Part shown: positions 1 to 7,718 of the stretch, piece after piece
Position numbering within the stretch: the first letter of the stretch is position 1
Layout: every line of letters starts with the position of its first letter
Source of the DNA: Actinomycetota bacterium
Lineage (GTDB): Bacteria; Actinomycetota; Thermoleophilia; Solirubrobacterales; Solirubrobacteraceae
NCBI GenBank assembly: GCA_005888335.1
Contig: VAWY01000065.1
Location: 1 to 45,173, forward strand
DNA: 45,173 nucleotides
Direction: 5' to 3'
Notes under the pieces: model-generated
The model's database searches: none
What the model saw: the letters and a program-made list of their open reading frames with translations, nothing else
Told to the model about the DNA's origin: nothing
Translations under genes and position numbers: made by a program

Positions 1-1
1 G

Positions 2-145
2 CCGCTAGCGGGCGGGTTGCTGGCTGCCGCGGCGGTCTGGGCGCTCGGCGCCGCCATCGACTGGAGCTGGGAGATGCCCGCGCTCACGCTCGTCGCCGTC
101 GTGGCCGCGGGCGCGCTGGCGGGCCGCGCGGGCGCGGTCGACTGA
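2..145 (+). CDS. O-antigen ligase-like membrane protein, C-terminal fragment
   Basis: Only the last 47 codons are in the window; the gene enters from the left edge and stops at TGA 143-145. The readable end has a hydrophobic helix, then the segment IDWSWEMPALTL, then another hydrophobic helix and a short charged end. From memory, an Asp-Trp-x-Trp-Glu motif before the last helix is usual in actinobacterial O-antigen ligase/polymerase-like proteins of glycan clusters, which fits the glycosyltransferase genes that follow. The frame is open from base 2 and is amino-acid plausible, unlike other frames here. It overlaps tail to tail with the next gene over about 140 nt. It could also be another multi-pass glycan-cluster protein, since the family call rests on the C-terminus alone. 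Confidence 0.55.
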   Translation, partial: PLAGGLLAAAAVWALGAAIDWSWEMPALTLVAVVAAGALAGRAGAVD

Positions 146-1336
146 GGCCGCGAGCCCGACGGCCGCGAGCACGACGAGACCCGGCTCGGCCGCCACGCGG
201 AAGCGGGTGAAGCCGTAGGCGGTCAGCGAGACGACGGCGACGAGGCCGAACGGCGCCACGAGCAGCGCCCACGGCCCGCCGCGGCGGCGCAGGGTGACGA
301 GGCCGATCGCGCCGAGGACGAGCAGCGCGTAGTACATCGCCACGCCGGCCTGCTCGACGCGCAGGTTGCGGCCCTCGTAGAACGCCTCCAACTGCGCCTG
401 CTGGCGTACCCGGAAGGCCTCGAACGACCGGCCGAGCCGGGCCCCGAGCACGGCCGGGAGGCGCCCCGCGTGGTCGCGCGCGTAGCGCAAGCCGATCGCG
501 CGCAGGCGCGCAGCCTCTCGGGCCTCGTCGGCGTGGCGCGGCGGCGGCAGGCACGCGAGCTCCCACTGCCCCAGCAGCGGCCCGTGATAGGTGCGATCGC
601 AGTTGGCGCCGGCCAGCAGGCTGCCGACGTTGGTCGCGATCAGCACGGGCTGGTCGAAGACGATCCAGCAGCGGACAAGCCAGGGAGCGAGGACGAGCGC
701 GCACGCGCCGGCGGCGAGGGCAGCGCGGCGCGGGCCCGCGCGCGCCAGCGCGAGGAGCCCGAGCAGCAGCACCGCCTCGCCGCGGGTCAGCGTGGCGAGC
801 CCGACGAGCGCGCCGAACGCCACCGCGCGCCGCGTGGTCGCGCGCTCGCGCAGCGCCACCGCGGCGAGCAGGACGAGCGCGATCAGCAGCGCGTAGGGCG
901 CCTCGCTGCGCAGCGACCCGTCGGTGGCGATCAGGAGCGGGTAGACCGCGGCGAGGCCGGCGGCGAGCAGGCCCGCGCGGCGCCCGCCGGCGCGCTCGCC
1001 GAGCAGGCCGGACGCCGCGATCGTCCCCGCGCCGCACGCGACCCCCACGAGCTGGTGCCACGCCCACGTGCGCCCGCCGAGGGCCGAGACGGCCGCCTCG
1101 AGCAGCGGGTACAGCGGCGGCTTGTCGGCGCTCGCCCGCGCGATCCCCTGCGAGCGGAACAGGAAGGGCTGGATGTACCCGTGCCCGTCGGCGAGGTCAT
1201 TGGCCTGCAGGTGGAACTCGAGCGCGTCGCCGAGCAGCGGGTCGTCGCCGACGAGGACCCACGCGTAGACCGCGCGCAGCGCGAGGGCGGCGAGGACGAT
1301 CGCGCCGAGTGCGAGGCGGAAGCGGCGGGTGGTCAT
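5..1336 (-). CDS. GT-C/GT39-type membrane glycosyltransferase (paralogue 2)
   Basis: Predicted multi-pass membrane glycosyltransferase of 443 residues, of the ArnT/PMT-like GT-C superfold, which transfers sugars from polyprenyl-phosphate donors outside the membrane. It has an N-terminal signal-anchor helix, a first external loop with DPLLGDALEFH and ADGHGY, the segment KPPLYPLLEAAVSALGG, roughly ten hydrophobic helices and a late loop with GANCDRTYHG. The ATG at 1336 overlaps the stop of the upstream gene as ATGA (1333-1336), so the two are probably translationally coupled. It is clearly homologous to that upstream gene. The only in-frame stop is at 5-7, so the last 45 or so residues (Arg/Asp-rich, low complexity) are antisense to the end of the ligase-like gene. 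Acceptor and sugar cannot be told from sequence. Confidence 0.8.
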   Translation of the reverse strand: MTTRRFRLALGAIVLAALALRAVYAWVLVGDDPLLGDALEFHLQANDLADGHGYIQPFLFRSQGIARASADKPPLYPLLEAAVSALGGRTWAWHQLVGVACGAGTIAASGLLGERAGGRRAGLLAAGLAAVYPLLIATDGSLRSEAPYALLIALVLLAAVALRERATTRRAVAFGALVGLATLTRGEAVLLLGLLALARAGPRRAALAAGACALVLAPWLVRCWIVFDQPVLIATNVGSLLAGANCDRTYHGPLLGQWELACLPPPRHADEAREAARLRAIGLRYARDHAGRLPAVLGARLGRSFEAFRVRQQAQLEAFYEGRNLRVEQAGVAMYYALLVLGAIGLVTLRRRGGPWALLVAPFGLVAVVSLTAYGFTRFRVAAEPGLVVLAAVGLAASVDRARAARQRARGHDGDERERGHLPAPVDGGAERPDRRGSQQPAR

Positions 1337-2595
1337 GCGGCCGGCACGGCGTCGGCGGAGGCGGCCCGGCGCCGCGCTCGCCAGGTGGACGCCGCGGCCT
1401 GCAGGCCGACCGCGGCGAGGACGAGCACGGCCGGCTCGAAGGCGTGGCGCAGCCGCGGGATCCCGTAGCCGAGCACGCAGCCGACGCTCACCGCGACGGC
1501 CGGCGCGAGCAGGACGAGCAGCGGCTCGCCGCGCCGGCGCAGCGCGACCGCCCCGACCACCCCCGCGACGGCCAGCGCGAACCACGCCGCCACGCCCGCC
1601 TGCTCGACACGGACCTGGCGGCCCTCGGCGAAGATCACCTGGCGCCGCGGCTGCCACAGGTCCCACACGCGCAGCAGGCGCACGGCGGCGACGACGGGCA
1701 GCCGGGCGGCGTGGTCGCGGGCGTAGTCGAGGCCCTCGCGCCGCCAGATCGACCCCTGGGCGGCCTCGTTGTCGTCGCGGCGCCGCGAGATGCAGCGGAT
1801 GTCCCAGCCGCCGAGGTTGACGCCGTGGTAGGTCAGCGGGCAGTTCGCGCCGGCGACGACGGTCGCGTCGTTGGTCGAGATGAGGACCGGGCGGCCGAAC
1901 GCGACGTCGTTGCGGATCGCCCACGGCGCGATGACGATCCCGCAGGCGGCGACGACCGCCGCCCCGAGAGCGAGGCGCCGCCGCGGCGCGCGAAACGCGA
2001 CGGGCAGCGCCAGCAGCGGCAGGAGGAGGAGCGCCTCCGAGCGCGTCAGCGCGGCGAGCCCGACGAGCGCGCCGAGCAGCACCGCCCGCCGGGCCCCCGG
2101 GCGGTCGAGCAGCCGGTAGGCGGCCAGCAGCGTGGCGGCGATCAGCGCGCCGTAGAGCGTCTCGCTCATCAGCGCGCCGTCGACGGCGATCATCAGCGGG
2201 TACGCGGCGCACAGCGCGGCCGCGAGCAGCCCCGTGCGCTCTCCCCCCACCCGGCGCCCGAGCAGCCCGACGAGCGCGATCGTGGCGGCGCCGAAGACGA
2301 GGCCGGCGCAGCGGTGCGCGAGCTCGCCGGTGCCGCCCAGCGCCGAGACCCCGGCCAGCGCGAGCGGATAGAGCGGCGGGTGGCCGGCCGAGGGCGAGAG
2401 CCGATGCTCGATGCGCCACTTGTACGGCTCGGCGAACCCGTGCCCGTCGGCGATCAGGTTGGCCTGCCAGTGGTAGAAGTGCCAGTCGCCGATCCCGGTG
2501 ACGTGGCGGCCGATGGTGAAGAGGTACACCGCCCGCAGGGCGACGCCGGCGGCCACGATCGCGGCGAGCTTCGTCCTGAACGGCCACCCCCTCAT
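1333..2595 (-). CDS. GT-C/GT39-type membrane glycosyltransferase (paralogue 1)
   Basis: Membrane glycosyltransferase of about 420 residues, a sister of the downstream gene. Shared landmarks in the same order are ADGHGF, a PPLYPL loop followed by VSALGG, GANCPLTYHG with a nearby Cys (DIRCIS), and R-EQAGVA near the C-terminus. The two conserved Cys in the GANC...C loop occur in both copies, suggesting a disulfide outside the membrane (inference). I chose ATG 2595 (MRGWPF); a GTG at 2610 in the same frame would add five residues. Neither has a clear Shine-Dalgarno sequence. It ends in an ATGA overlap with its paralogue. It lies last but one in a minus-strand series of five envelope genes starting at 5202. 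Confidence 0.8.
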   Translation of the reverse strand: MRGWPFRTKLAAIVAAGVALRAVYLFTIGRHVTGIGDWHFYHWQANLIADGHGFAEPYKWRIEHRLSPSAGHPPLYPLALAGVSALGGTGELAHRCAGLVFGAATIALVGLLGRRVGGERTGLLAAALCAAYPLMIAVDGALMSETLYGALIAATLLAAYRLLDRPGARRAVLLGALVGLAALTRSEALLLLPLLALPVAFRAPRRRLALGAAVVAACGIVIAPWAIRNDVAFGRPVLISTNDATVVAGANCPLTYHGVNLGGWDIRCISRRRDDNEAAQGSIWRREGLDYARDHAARLPVVAAVRLLRVWDLWQPRRQVIFAEGRQVRVEQAGVAAWFALAVAGVVGAVALRRRGEPLLVLLAPAVAVSVGCVLGYGIPRLRHAFEPAVLVLAAVGLQAAASTWRARRRAASADAVPAA

Positions 2596-2700
2596 CCGGC
2601 GACGGCACACTAGGCGACCCGCATGAACGCCCGTGCCGATCGCTTCCGCTCGCCGACGCGCTGCGCGCGCTCGCCGCGCTCGCAGTGCTACGCCGGCGCG

Positions 2701-3126
2701 TCACGCCCGGCGAGGCGCTGGTGGAGCCGGCGCCGGCGCGCCCCGGGGGTTGAGGAGGTGCGCGCGGGCCAGCGCGGCGCGCGAGCGAACCGGATCCGAG
2801 CGCTGCAGCAGGCGGCCGAGCGTCAGCCAGCCGACGTACGCGTCGGGGGACTGGCGAACGAGGCGCCGGGCGATCGCGGTGGCGGCATCGTGCGCGCCGG
2901 CGTGGTCGACGAACGCAACGGCGATCACCATCGCTCGCGGCTCGTCGCACGCGGCGGCGACGTGGCGAGCGACTCCACGTGCCGCCGCCGCCTGCCCCGG
3001 CTGCAACGCGGTCGCCGCGCGCATCGCCCCGGCGCAGTCGCCGTGGCGGGCGAGGCCGTGGACGGCCACTGCCAGGCAGACCCCGGCCAGGGCGAGCAGC
3101 GCGAAGCGGGCCGGCACGGCCCGCAA
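2701..3126 (-). CDS. small TPR-like envelope protein
   Basis: A 141-residue protein with an N-terminal hydrophobic helix (residues about 7-24), then about 100 residues of helical repeats. DAYVGWLTLGRLLQ, followed by SRAALARAHLLNP, looks like one tetratricopeptide unit, so a protein-binding role at the membrane is likely. The start is TTG 3126; a GTG three codons later is the alternative. It begins 12 nt after the stop of the secreted protein upstream, so it should be co-transcribed. The end is a short Pro/Ala/Arg tail. No specific function is recognised. In GT-C clusters such small TPR proteins are often accessory proteins (inference). Confidence 0.6.
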   Translation of the reverse strand: MRAVPARFALLALAGVCLAVAVHGLARHGDCAGAMRAATALQPGQAAAARGVARHVAAACDEPRAMVIAVAFVDHAGAHDAATAIARRLVRQSPDAYVGWLTLGRLLQRSDPVRSRAALARAHLLNPRGAPAPAPPAPRRA

Positions 3127-3138
3127 CGCTACTCACGC

Positions 3139-3762
3139 TCAGCGCTTCAGGACCAGCCGCGCGCTGGTCGTGATCGTCGCCGTGATGCCGTGGGCGGTGA
3201 CGGTCCGGCGCGCCCGGATCGTCAGGCGCAGGCGATTGATGTTCGGCCTGACCGTCCGCAGCCGGATCGAGGGCAGCGCCGACGTCCCGAAGCTCGTGAG
3301 GTCCGGGGCCGGGCAGCCGGTGGCAAACGGATCCTCGACCCCCGAGCGGGCGCGCGCCGCCCCGGCGCGCAGGAGCAGCCCGTGGGCGTCGCCGACGAAG
3401 AGCAGGCCGGCGGAGCGGCGCGCCACCTTCTCACGGCACTGGCGTCCGGCGACAAGGTCTCTGGCGCGCGCGGTCGCGGTCCCGCGGACCGGCAGCGCGA
3501 CGAGGTCGCCGCGGACGCGCAGCCGCCGGCGCGAATCGAGCCGCAGCCGCGCGGTCACCGTGCCCGAGACGCCGCACGTGTCGGACTGCACGCAGGTGTC
3601 GGGATCGTTCTCGAACCGCATCGCGAAGTGCAGGGTGCCGCTCGCCCGCCCCGCCGCGGCCAGGGCCGCGAAGCGCTCGGCGTCGCGCGTCCTGGCCGCC
3701 GCCGAGGCCGGCACGGCGAGCACAAGCGCCACGACGACAACCGAAATCAGGTGCATTCGCAT
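3139..3762 (-). CDS. secreted protein of unknown function
   Basis: A 207-residue protein with a clear Sec signal peptide (positive start, hydrophobic run to about residue 20, ASAAA cleavage region). The mature part is rich in short Arg/Thr/Val-alternating segments that look like beta strands. Four Cys are visible, in DTCVQSDTCGVSG, near GRQCREK and near ATGCPAP, so disulfides are likely. ATG 3762 (MRMHLIS) is preceded by GGCGAG; ATG 3756 is also possible. It starts 12 nt after the stop of the GT-C gene upstream and is probably in the same operon. I do not recognise the family. Confidence 0.65.
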   Translation of the reverse strand: MRMHLISVVVVALVLAVPASAAARTRDAERFAALAAAGRASGTLHFAMRFENDPDTCVQSDTCGVSGTVTARLRLDSRRRLRVRGDLVALPVRGTATARARDLVAGRQCREKVARRSAGLLFVGDAHGLLLRAGAARARSGVEDPFATGCPAPDLTSFGTSALPSIRLRTVRPNINRLRLTIRARRTVTAHGITATITTSARLVLKR

Positions 3763-3774
3763 CTCGCCGCGACT

Positions 3775-5202
3775 CTACCCCGTGCGCCGCGCCCGTAGCA
3801 GCACGTACGGGCCGAAGCGCTGCGGCGCGCCGTAGTGCGCGCGCAGCCAGTCGTCGAGCAGCCTCACGCCGCTCGAGCGCCCGGAGCCGTTGGGCTCGGT
3901 GGCGAGCGCGCGCCGGTCGCGCCAGCGCACGAGCAGGCGCGGGCGAGCGCGCGCGAGGTCGCCGATCATCTCGCGCTGCACGTCCGCGGTCGTGACGACC
4001 CCGGGCTGCATGACGTCGTAGCGCGTCGGGTTCGGGCGGCCGGCGAGGACGTAGAGCAGCGGGTCGCCGAGGCGCACTCGGTCGAAGCGCGGGGGCGCGA
4101 CGAAGATCGGCGCCCCAGGCCTGGTGAGCGCGTGCACGCGGGCGAGCACCGCGCGCAGGGCGCGGGCGTCAGCGGGCGAGGTCTTCACGCCGTCGGCGAC
4201 CGGCGCCGGCACGGCGGCGAGCGCGGGCGGGTGCAGCGCCTGGCCGATGCGGCGCTCGAGGCCGTGCACGGCGACCAGCGCCAGCGCCGCGACGAGCGCG
4301 ATCCGCCAGGCGCGCGAGCGCTCCCGCGCGGCGGCCAGGGCCAGTGCGATCGCGAGGATCACCGACAGCGGCGCCAGATGGAACTCGTCCGGGCGCCCGA
4401 GGAGGTAGAGCACGCCGGCAGCGATCAACGGGGCGAGCCACAGCGCGCGCCGGCGCACCAGCCACAGCGCCGACCCGCCCAGCAACACCAGGGGGAAGTA
4501 GAACTCGAGGACCTTGTTGGGGTCGACCGGGCCGTCGTAGTCGAGCGGCAGCGGCAGGCGCTGCAGGTGCTGCACGCGCAGGAACCCGGCCATGTCGTGC
4601 TCCACGTCGCCCGGGGCGACGGCGAGGAACGGCGCCCACAGCACGACGCCGGCGATCGCCGCCGCGACGATCGCCGCCACGCCGCCGCCGGCCAGCGCGA
4701 CCGCCAGCGCGCCGGCCGCCCCGAGCTCGGGGCGAAACAGCGCCGCCAGCCCGCACAGCGCGCCCGCCACCACGCCCGAGCGCCGCACCACGAGCAGCGC
4801 CCAGAGGACGAGCGCGACCGCGGCGGGATTCGCGCCCGGCCCCGTCGGCCACGCCATCGCCGCCGCGACCGCCGCCCAGGCCAGCAGCGCGAGCCAGCCC
4901 GGGCTCTGCCGCCGGACGAGCGCCCAGGCCAGCACCGCGACCGTCGCGTCGAGCCCCACGCGCAGGATCCGCCAGCTCAGCAGCGAGGGGCCGAACGCCT
5001 TCCACAGCGCGCCCAGCACAAGCGGCTGGCCGGGCCCGTAGTTCCACCAGAAGTCGCGGTACGGCCACTGGCCGCCGGCCATGCGGGCGGCCGCCTGCAG
5101 CATGAGTCCCTCGTCGTGTGGCCCGATCTCGCGGAGGATCGTGAACGCCGACAGAGCGGCCGCCGCGGCGAAGAGCGCGACGGTCGCCCACGCTCGTGAC
5201 AC
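3775..5202 (-). CDS. GT-C-like integral membrane protein (probable glycosyltransferase)
   Basis: A 475-residue multi-pass protein. The first external loop contains GPHDEG and then GGQWPYRDFWWNYGPGQPL. An acidic residue after helix 1 followed by a PYRDF...YGPG loop is common in GT-C mannosyl-/glucosyltransferase-like proteins of actinobacteria. About ten hydrophobic helices follow, then a soluble C-terminal domain of about 120 residues (VFVAPP-like Rossmann-ish segments and DVMQPGV). The start is GTG 5202. It is first in the minus-strand run and is divergent from the two-component locus, with 54 nt between. The donor is probably polyprenyl-linked (family knowledge); the substrate is unknown. 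Confidence 0.7.
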   Translation of the reverse strand: MSRAWATVALFAAAAALSAFTILREIGPHDEGLMLQAAARMAGGQWPYRDFWWNYGPGQPLVLGALWKAFGPSLLSWRILRVGLDATVAVLAWALVRRQSPGWLALLAWAAVAAAMAWPTGPGANPAAVALVLWALLVVRRSGVVAGALCGLAALFRPELGAAGALAVALAGGGVAAIVAAAIAGVVLWAPFLAVAPGDVEHDMAGFLRVQHLQRLPLPLDYDGPVDPNKVLEFYFPLVLLGGSALWLVRRRALWLAPLIAAGVLYLLGRPDEFHLAPLSVILAIALALAAARERSRAWRIALVAALALVAVHGLERRIGQALHPPALAAVPAPVADGVKTSPADARALRAVLARVHALTRPGAPIFVAPPRFDRVRLGDPLLYVLAGRPNPTRYDVMQPGVVTTADVQREMIGDLARARPRLLVRWRDRRALATEPNGSGRSSGVRLLDDWLRAHYGAPQRFGPYVLLRARRTG

Positions 5203-5256
5203 GCCCGCAACGTAGCTCTCACCGATTTCTCATGGCCCGTTCCGCAGACTTCCGGC

Positions 5257-5652
5257 ATGACCGCGACCGCCAGCCTTTCCACCTTCCGCCTGTTCCCGCA
5301 GGCCCGCGGCGGGGAGCCCGCGCCCAGGCTCCTCGTCGCCTACGCCAGCGGGGTCCTGGCGACGGCCATCTCGCGCCGGCTGGCGCTCTGCGCCGACGTC
5401 GATCTCGTGCCCGTGCGCAAGGCGCCGCGCCGCCTGCGCGGGCGGCGCGCGTACGATGCCGTCGTGATCTGCCCGTACCTCAACGACGGCGAGTGGCGGC
5501 GCATGCGCGACGCGATCGCCGCCTCACCGGACCCGCCGGTGGTCCTCGACGTGCGCGAGGCCGTCGGCCGCATCGACACGACGGTCGAGGACTGGGGCGA
5601 CGCGGCCCGCTCCGCCTTCCTGCGCCCGGTGGTCGAGGCGCTGACCGGGTGA
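5257..5652 (+). CDS. unknown small protein preceding the two-component system
   Basis: A 131-residue protein with no signal peptide. Its pattern is a beta strand (PRLLVAYAS), helix, strand (DVDLVPV), then YDAVVICPYL, a helix and PPVVLDVREA. This alternation resembles a flavodoxin-like or receiver-like alpha/beta fold, but no phosphorylatable Asp pair or switch Thr/Lys can be placed, so any pseudo-receiver idea is inference. ATG 5257 is 54 nt from the divergent GT-C gene, and the stop at 5652 is 2 nt before the response-regulator ATG. It is therefore almost certainly co-transcribed and possibly part of the signalling unit. I do not recognise the family. Confidence 0.6.
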   Translation: MTATASLSTFRLFPQARGGEPAPRLLVAYASGVLATAISRRLALCADVDLVPVRKAPRRLRGRRAYDAVVICPYLNDGEWRRMRDAIAASPDPPVVLDVREAVGRIDTTVEDWGDAARSAFLRPVVEALTG

Positions 5653-5654
5653 CG

Positions 5655-6332
5655 ATGCGCGTCCTCGTCGTCGAGGACGAGAAGAAGATGGCGGACCTGT
5701 TGCGCCGCGGGCTCCGCGAGGCGGGCTTCGCGGTCGACCTCGCCGAGCGCGGCGAGGACGCGCTGTGGATGGCGGGCGCACGGGCCTACGACGCCATCGT
5801 CCTCGACCTCATGCTGCCGGGGATCGACGGCGTGCAGACCTGCCGGACGCTGCGCGAGCGCGACGTCTGGGCGCCCGTGCTGATGCTCACCGCCAAGGGC
5901 GAGACCCGCGACCGCGTCACGGGCCTCGACAGCGGGGCCGACGACTACCTCGTCAAGCCGTTCTCGTTCACCGAGCTCGCCGCGCGCCTGCGCGCCCTGA
6001 TCCGCCGGCGGCCCGGCGAGCGTCCGACCATCCTGCAGGTCGGCGACCTCCGCCTCGACCCGGCCGGCCGCAGGGTCTGGCGCGGCGAGGCCGAGATCGC
6101 GCTGTCGCGGACCGAGTTCGCGCTGCTCGAGGTCCTCATGCGGTCGCCCGGGCGGGTCCTCTCGCGCTTCGACCTGCTCGAGCACGTCTGGGACGAGGAG
6201 TATGAAAACCGCTCCAACGTGGTCGACGCCTATGTCCGCTACCTGCGCAACAAGGTCGATCGCCCGTTCGGTGTCGAGACGATCGAGACCGTGCGCGGCC
6301 ACGGCTACCGCCTGCGCGCCACGCCGGCATGA
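5655..6332 (+). CDS. OmpR/PhoB-family response regulator
   Basis: DNA-binding response regulator of 225 residues, a normal length for the family. The receiver domain (1-115) has the acidic pocket VVEDE, phospho-acceptor Asp51 in LDLMLPG, Thr79 in MLTA and Lys101 in LVKPF. The C-terminal winged helix (about 128-222) shows LSRTEFALLEVLMRSPGRVLSR and VDAYVRYLRNKVD...ETVRGHGYRL. ATG 5655 is used; a GTG six nt earlier overlaps the preceding stop. The end overlaps the kinase start as ATGA, so kinase and regulator are translationally coupled. The flanking envelope genes suggest it controls surface or stress functions (inference from position only). Confidence 0.93.
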   Translation: MRVLVVEDEKKMADLLRRGLREAGFAVDLAERGEDALWMAGARAYDAIVLDLMLPGIDGVQTCRTLRERDVWAPVLMLTAKGETRDRVTGLDSGADDYLVKPFSFTELAARLRALIRRRPGERPTILQVGDLRLDPAGRRVWRGEAEIALSRTEFALLEVLMRSPGRVLSRFDLLEHVWDEEYENRSNVVDAYVRYLRNKVDRPFGVETIETVRGHGYRLRATPA

Positions 6333-7708
6333 GCCGCCTGCCGATCCGCCTGCGCCTGACGCTCGCCGTCGCGGCGACGCTCGCCGTCGTGCTCGGCGCG
6401 GTCGGCGCGTTCGTCTACGCGCGCGTGCAGGCGGAGGTCGACGGCCAGATCAACGACGAGCAGCAAGATCACGTCGCGGCGGTCGCCAGCCGCCTGCACC
6501 GCGACGACCCCCGACCGCGGAGCGGCATCGACCCCCTCAACGCCCCGGGGCCAGAGGGGACGCAGGTGCTCGACGCGAGCGGCCGGCTCGTACGGTCGAC
6601 GGCCGCGGCGGGCAGGCGGCCGCTGGTCGACGCGGCGATGCTGCACCGCGCGCTGGCCGAGCGGCGCGTCGGCCCGGTGGCCGACGCCGGCCGGCGCATG
6701 ATCGTCGTGACCGGGCGCTTCCGCGGCCGGACTCTGGTCGTCGTCGCCAGCACGTCGCTGGCCCAGCGCAACCACGCGCTCGACCGGCTCGCCGCGCAGC
6801 TCGTCATCGGCGGTCTGGCCGGCCTGCTCGCCGCCGCGCTGGTGGCCTACCTCATCGCGGGGCGCGCGTTCCGCCCGTTCGAGACGATGCGCCGGCAGGC
6901 CGCCACGATCTCGGCCGCCGAGCCCGGCGGGCGGCTCGAGGTCCCGCGCTCGGACGACGAGCTCGCGCGGCTGGGGCGCACGCTCAACGAGATGCTCGAG
7001 CGCCTCCACCGCGCGCTCGAGCACGAGCGGCGCTTCGTCGCCGAGGCCAGTCACGAGCTGCGCACGCCGCTCGCCGTCCTGCGTGCGGAGCTCGAGCTGG
7101 CGCGCTCGCGCCCGCGGACGCGCGGCGAGCTGGAGGCCGCGCTCGACTCGGTCGCCGAGGAGGCCGACCGGCTGACGCGCCTGGCCGACGACCTGCTGCT
7201 GCTCGCCCGCGCCGACGAGGGCGTGCTGCAGCAGCGCGACGAGGTCGAGGTGGCGGAGCTGCTCGACGAGGTGGCGGCGGCGTTTTCGGCGCGCGCCCGC
7301 GGGCTCGGGCGAGCGATGGAGGTCGACGCTCCCGGCGGCGTGGCGGTCGCCGGCGACAGCGCCGCGCTGTACCGCGCGGTGACGAACCTCGTCGACAATG
7401 CCCTGCGCCACGGCGCGGGCACCATCCGCCTGCGGGCCGCCGAGCGCGGCGAGCAGGTCGACCTGCACGTCACCGACGAGGGTGAGGGCTTTCCGCCGGG
7501 CTTCCTGCCGGTCGCCTTCGAGCGTTTCAGCCGCGCCGGGCGCGCGCCCGACGGCGCGGGCCTCGGCCTCGCGCTCGTGCGCGCCGTCGCCGAGGCGCAC
7601 GGCGGCGCCGCCGAGGCCGGCACCTCACCGGACGGCGGTGCCGACGTGTGGCTGTCGCTCCCGCGCGCGCCGGCGCCGGAGCGCCCGCGCACGCCCGTGG
7701 GCGTCTGA
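6329..7708 (+). CDS. membrane sensor histidine kinase
   Basis: A 459-residue sensor kinase. Transmembrane helix 1 lies at about 9-31, an extracytoplasmic sensor region at 32-156 and helix 2 at about 157-178, followed by HAMP (FRPFETMRRQ...ELARLGRTLNEM). The dimerisation/H-box is ASHELRTPL with phospho-acceptor His242. The catalytic ATPase domain shows NLVDNALRHG (N box), DEGEGFP (G1), FERFSRAG (F box) and GAGLGLALV (G2). All key residues are present, so it should be active. It is coupled to the response regulator by ATGA. The sensor loop has no recognisable ligand domain. It ends 10 nt from the stop of the convergent GT2 gene. Confidence 0.93.
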   Translation: MSRLPIRLRLTLAVAATLAVVLGAVGAFVYARVQAEVDGQINDEQQDHVAAVASRLHRDDPRPRSGIDPLNAPGPEGTQVLDASGRLVRSTAAAGRRPLVDAAMLHRALAERRVGPVADAGRRMIVVTGRFRGRTLVVVASTSLAQRNHALDRLAAQLVIGGLAGLLAAALVAYLIAGRAFRPFETMRRQAATISAAEPGGRLEVPRSDDELARLGRTLNEMLERLHRALEHERRFVAEASHELRTPLAVLRAELELARSRPRTRGELEAALDSVAEEADRLTRLADDLLLLARADEGVLQQRDEVEVAELLDEVAAAFSARARGLGRAMEVDAPGGVAVAGDSAALYRAVTNLVDNALRHGAGTIRLRAAERGEQVDLHVTDEGEGFPPGFLPVAFERFSRAGRAPDGAGLGLALVRAVAEAHGGAAEAGTSPDGGADVWLSLPRAPAPERPRTPVGV

Positions 7709-7718
7709 CGTCAGACGT

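Noticed and set aside
1309..2613. Long plus-strand open frame rich in Arg, Asp and Gly
   Set aside because: It is antisense to the GT-C gene, has no family motifs and has the composition of a GC-driven shadow frame; the minus-strand reading has clear membrane helices.
2611..2744. Plus-strand stretch reading LPLADALRALAALAVLRRRVTPG before a stop
   Set aside because: The residue pattern looks protein-like, but the frame has no ATG, GTG or TTG start and it overlaps the 3' end of the TPR-like gene.
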